Shown here in pieces: positions 63,717 through 64,000 of a stretch of 64,000 bases of DNA. Position 1 is the stretch's first letter. Every line of letters begins with the position of its first letter. This DNA is from Branchinecta lynchi (Eukaryota; Arthropoda; Branchiopoda; Anostraca; Branchinectidae). The stretch lies in NCBI GenBank assembly GCA_023053575.1, contig JAKZAP010000003.1, positions 5,742,561 through 5,806,560 on the forward strand, written 5' to 3'. Below the pieces are notes generated by a model that saw only the letters and a program-made list of their open reading frames with translations, made no database searches and had not been told where the DNA came from. The translations under genes and the position numbers were made by a program.

Positions 63717-64000
63717 ACCTTTACCTACAAGACAAATATACAGTTATATTATTTGATTTGCTTGATAAAAAATTTTAACATCTCTGAGCATCAACTCATA
63801 TTTACATATTGCCCACACACTTAAACTTTGAGAGTTTTGTTCCATGGATGGGACTGGATTTTGGAATTGTGGTTGCTTATCGGGTTGAAATAGAAGTTCA
63901 TTGAAGAATCTATATATACGTATTTCTTTTATTTTTTTTTTAATCAAACGTTCAGGCGATAAATATAAACAGGTAGAGATGTATTGATTTCAACTTGTAG

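Overview
The window is animal nuclear DNA, most likely from an invertebrate and plausibly an arthropod. It has short exons with GT/AG borders, multi-kilobase introns, and dense interspersed repeats such as LINE fragments, MITEs, hAT-type elements and rolling-circle-like elements. There are no bacterial-style operons. The arthropod leaning rests on a BESS-motif coding fragment, a family enriched in insects and crustaceans. The species cannot be named from the sequence.

Two protein-coding genes lie on the + strand. First, the last three exons of an AMP deaminase (1850-2023, 4813-4923, 7284-7457) give 152 in-frame residues and a stop codon, with AATAAA 14 nt after the stop. Second, a gene for a UBF/UBTF-like RNA polymerase I transcription factor starts at an ATG at 16712 and runs over nine phase-compatible exons to at least 63371. 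It gives 288 residues with two HMG boxes; its 3' end may be a tenth exon at 63678 or may lie beyond the window. Most of its exons do not stand out as open reading frames and were pieced together from splice sites, phase and similarity. On the - strand, inside an AMP deaminase intron, lies a BESS-motif exon or pseudo-exon (about 4369-4587).

The rest is intron and a 9.2 kb intergenic spacer, both built from nested repeats. They include LINE pieces (1-980 -, 5820-7092 +, 25098-25594 +, 30718-31455 -, 48803-49568 -, 57318-57784 +). Two hAT-type elements have exact 8-bp target duplications (9924-10235 and 51134-52881), and several relatives do not. There is a ~540 bp foldback element (7588-8126) and a second large palindrome (33130-33658). 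A ~2.6-3.5 kb family occurs three times (21603-24223, 38117-41625, 48146-50727). It has 28-bp inverted terminal segments, a series of 3' hairpins and a CTAG|T end, which is the architecture of Helentron/HINE elements. Two further families have hairpin ends and internal tandem arrays (a GGCACTTG family and a GGGATCCC family). Scattered short units carry a hammerhead-ribozyme-like core (CTGANGA, stem, GAAA), as known from Penelope-like retroelements.

Nested insertions allow relative dating: LINE into Helentron-like, hAT-like into LINE, Penelope-like into hAT-like, and Helentron-like into older repeats. Nothing links the two genes functionally beyond being neighbours on the same strand.
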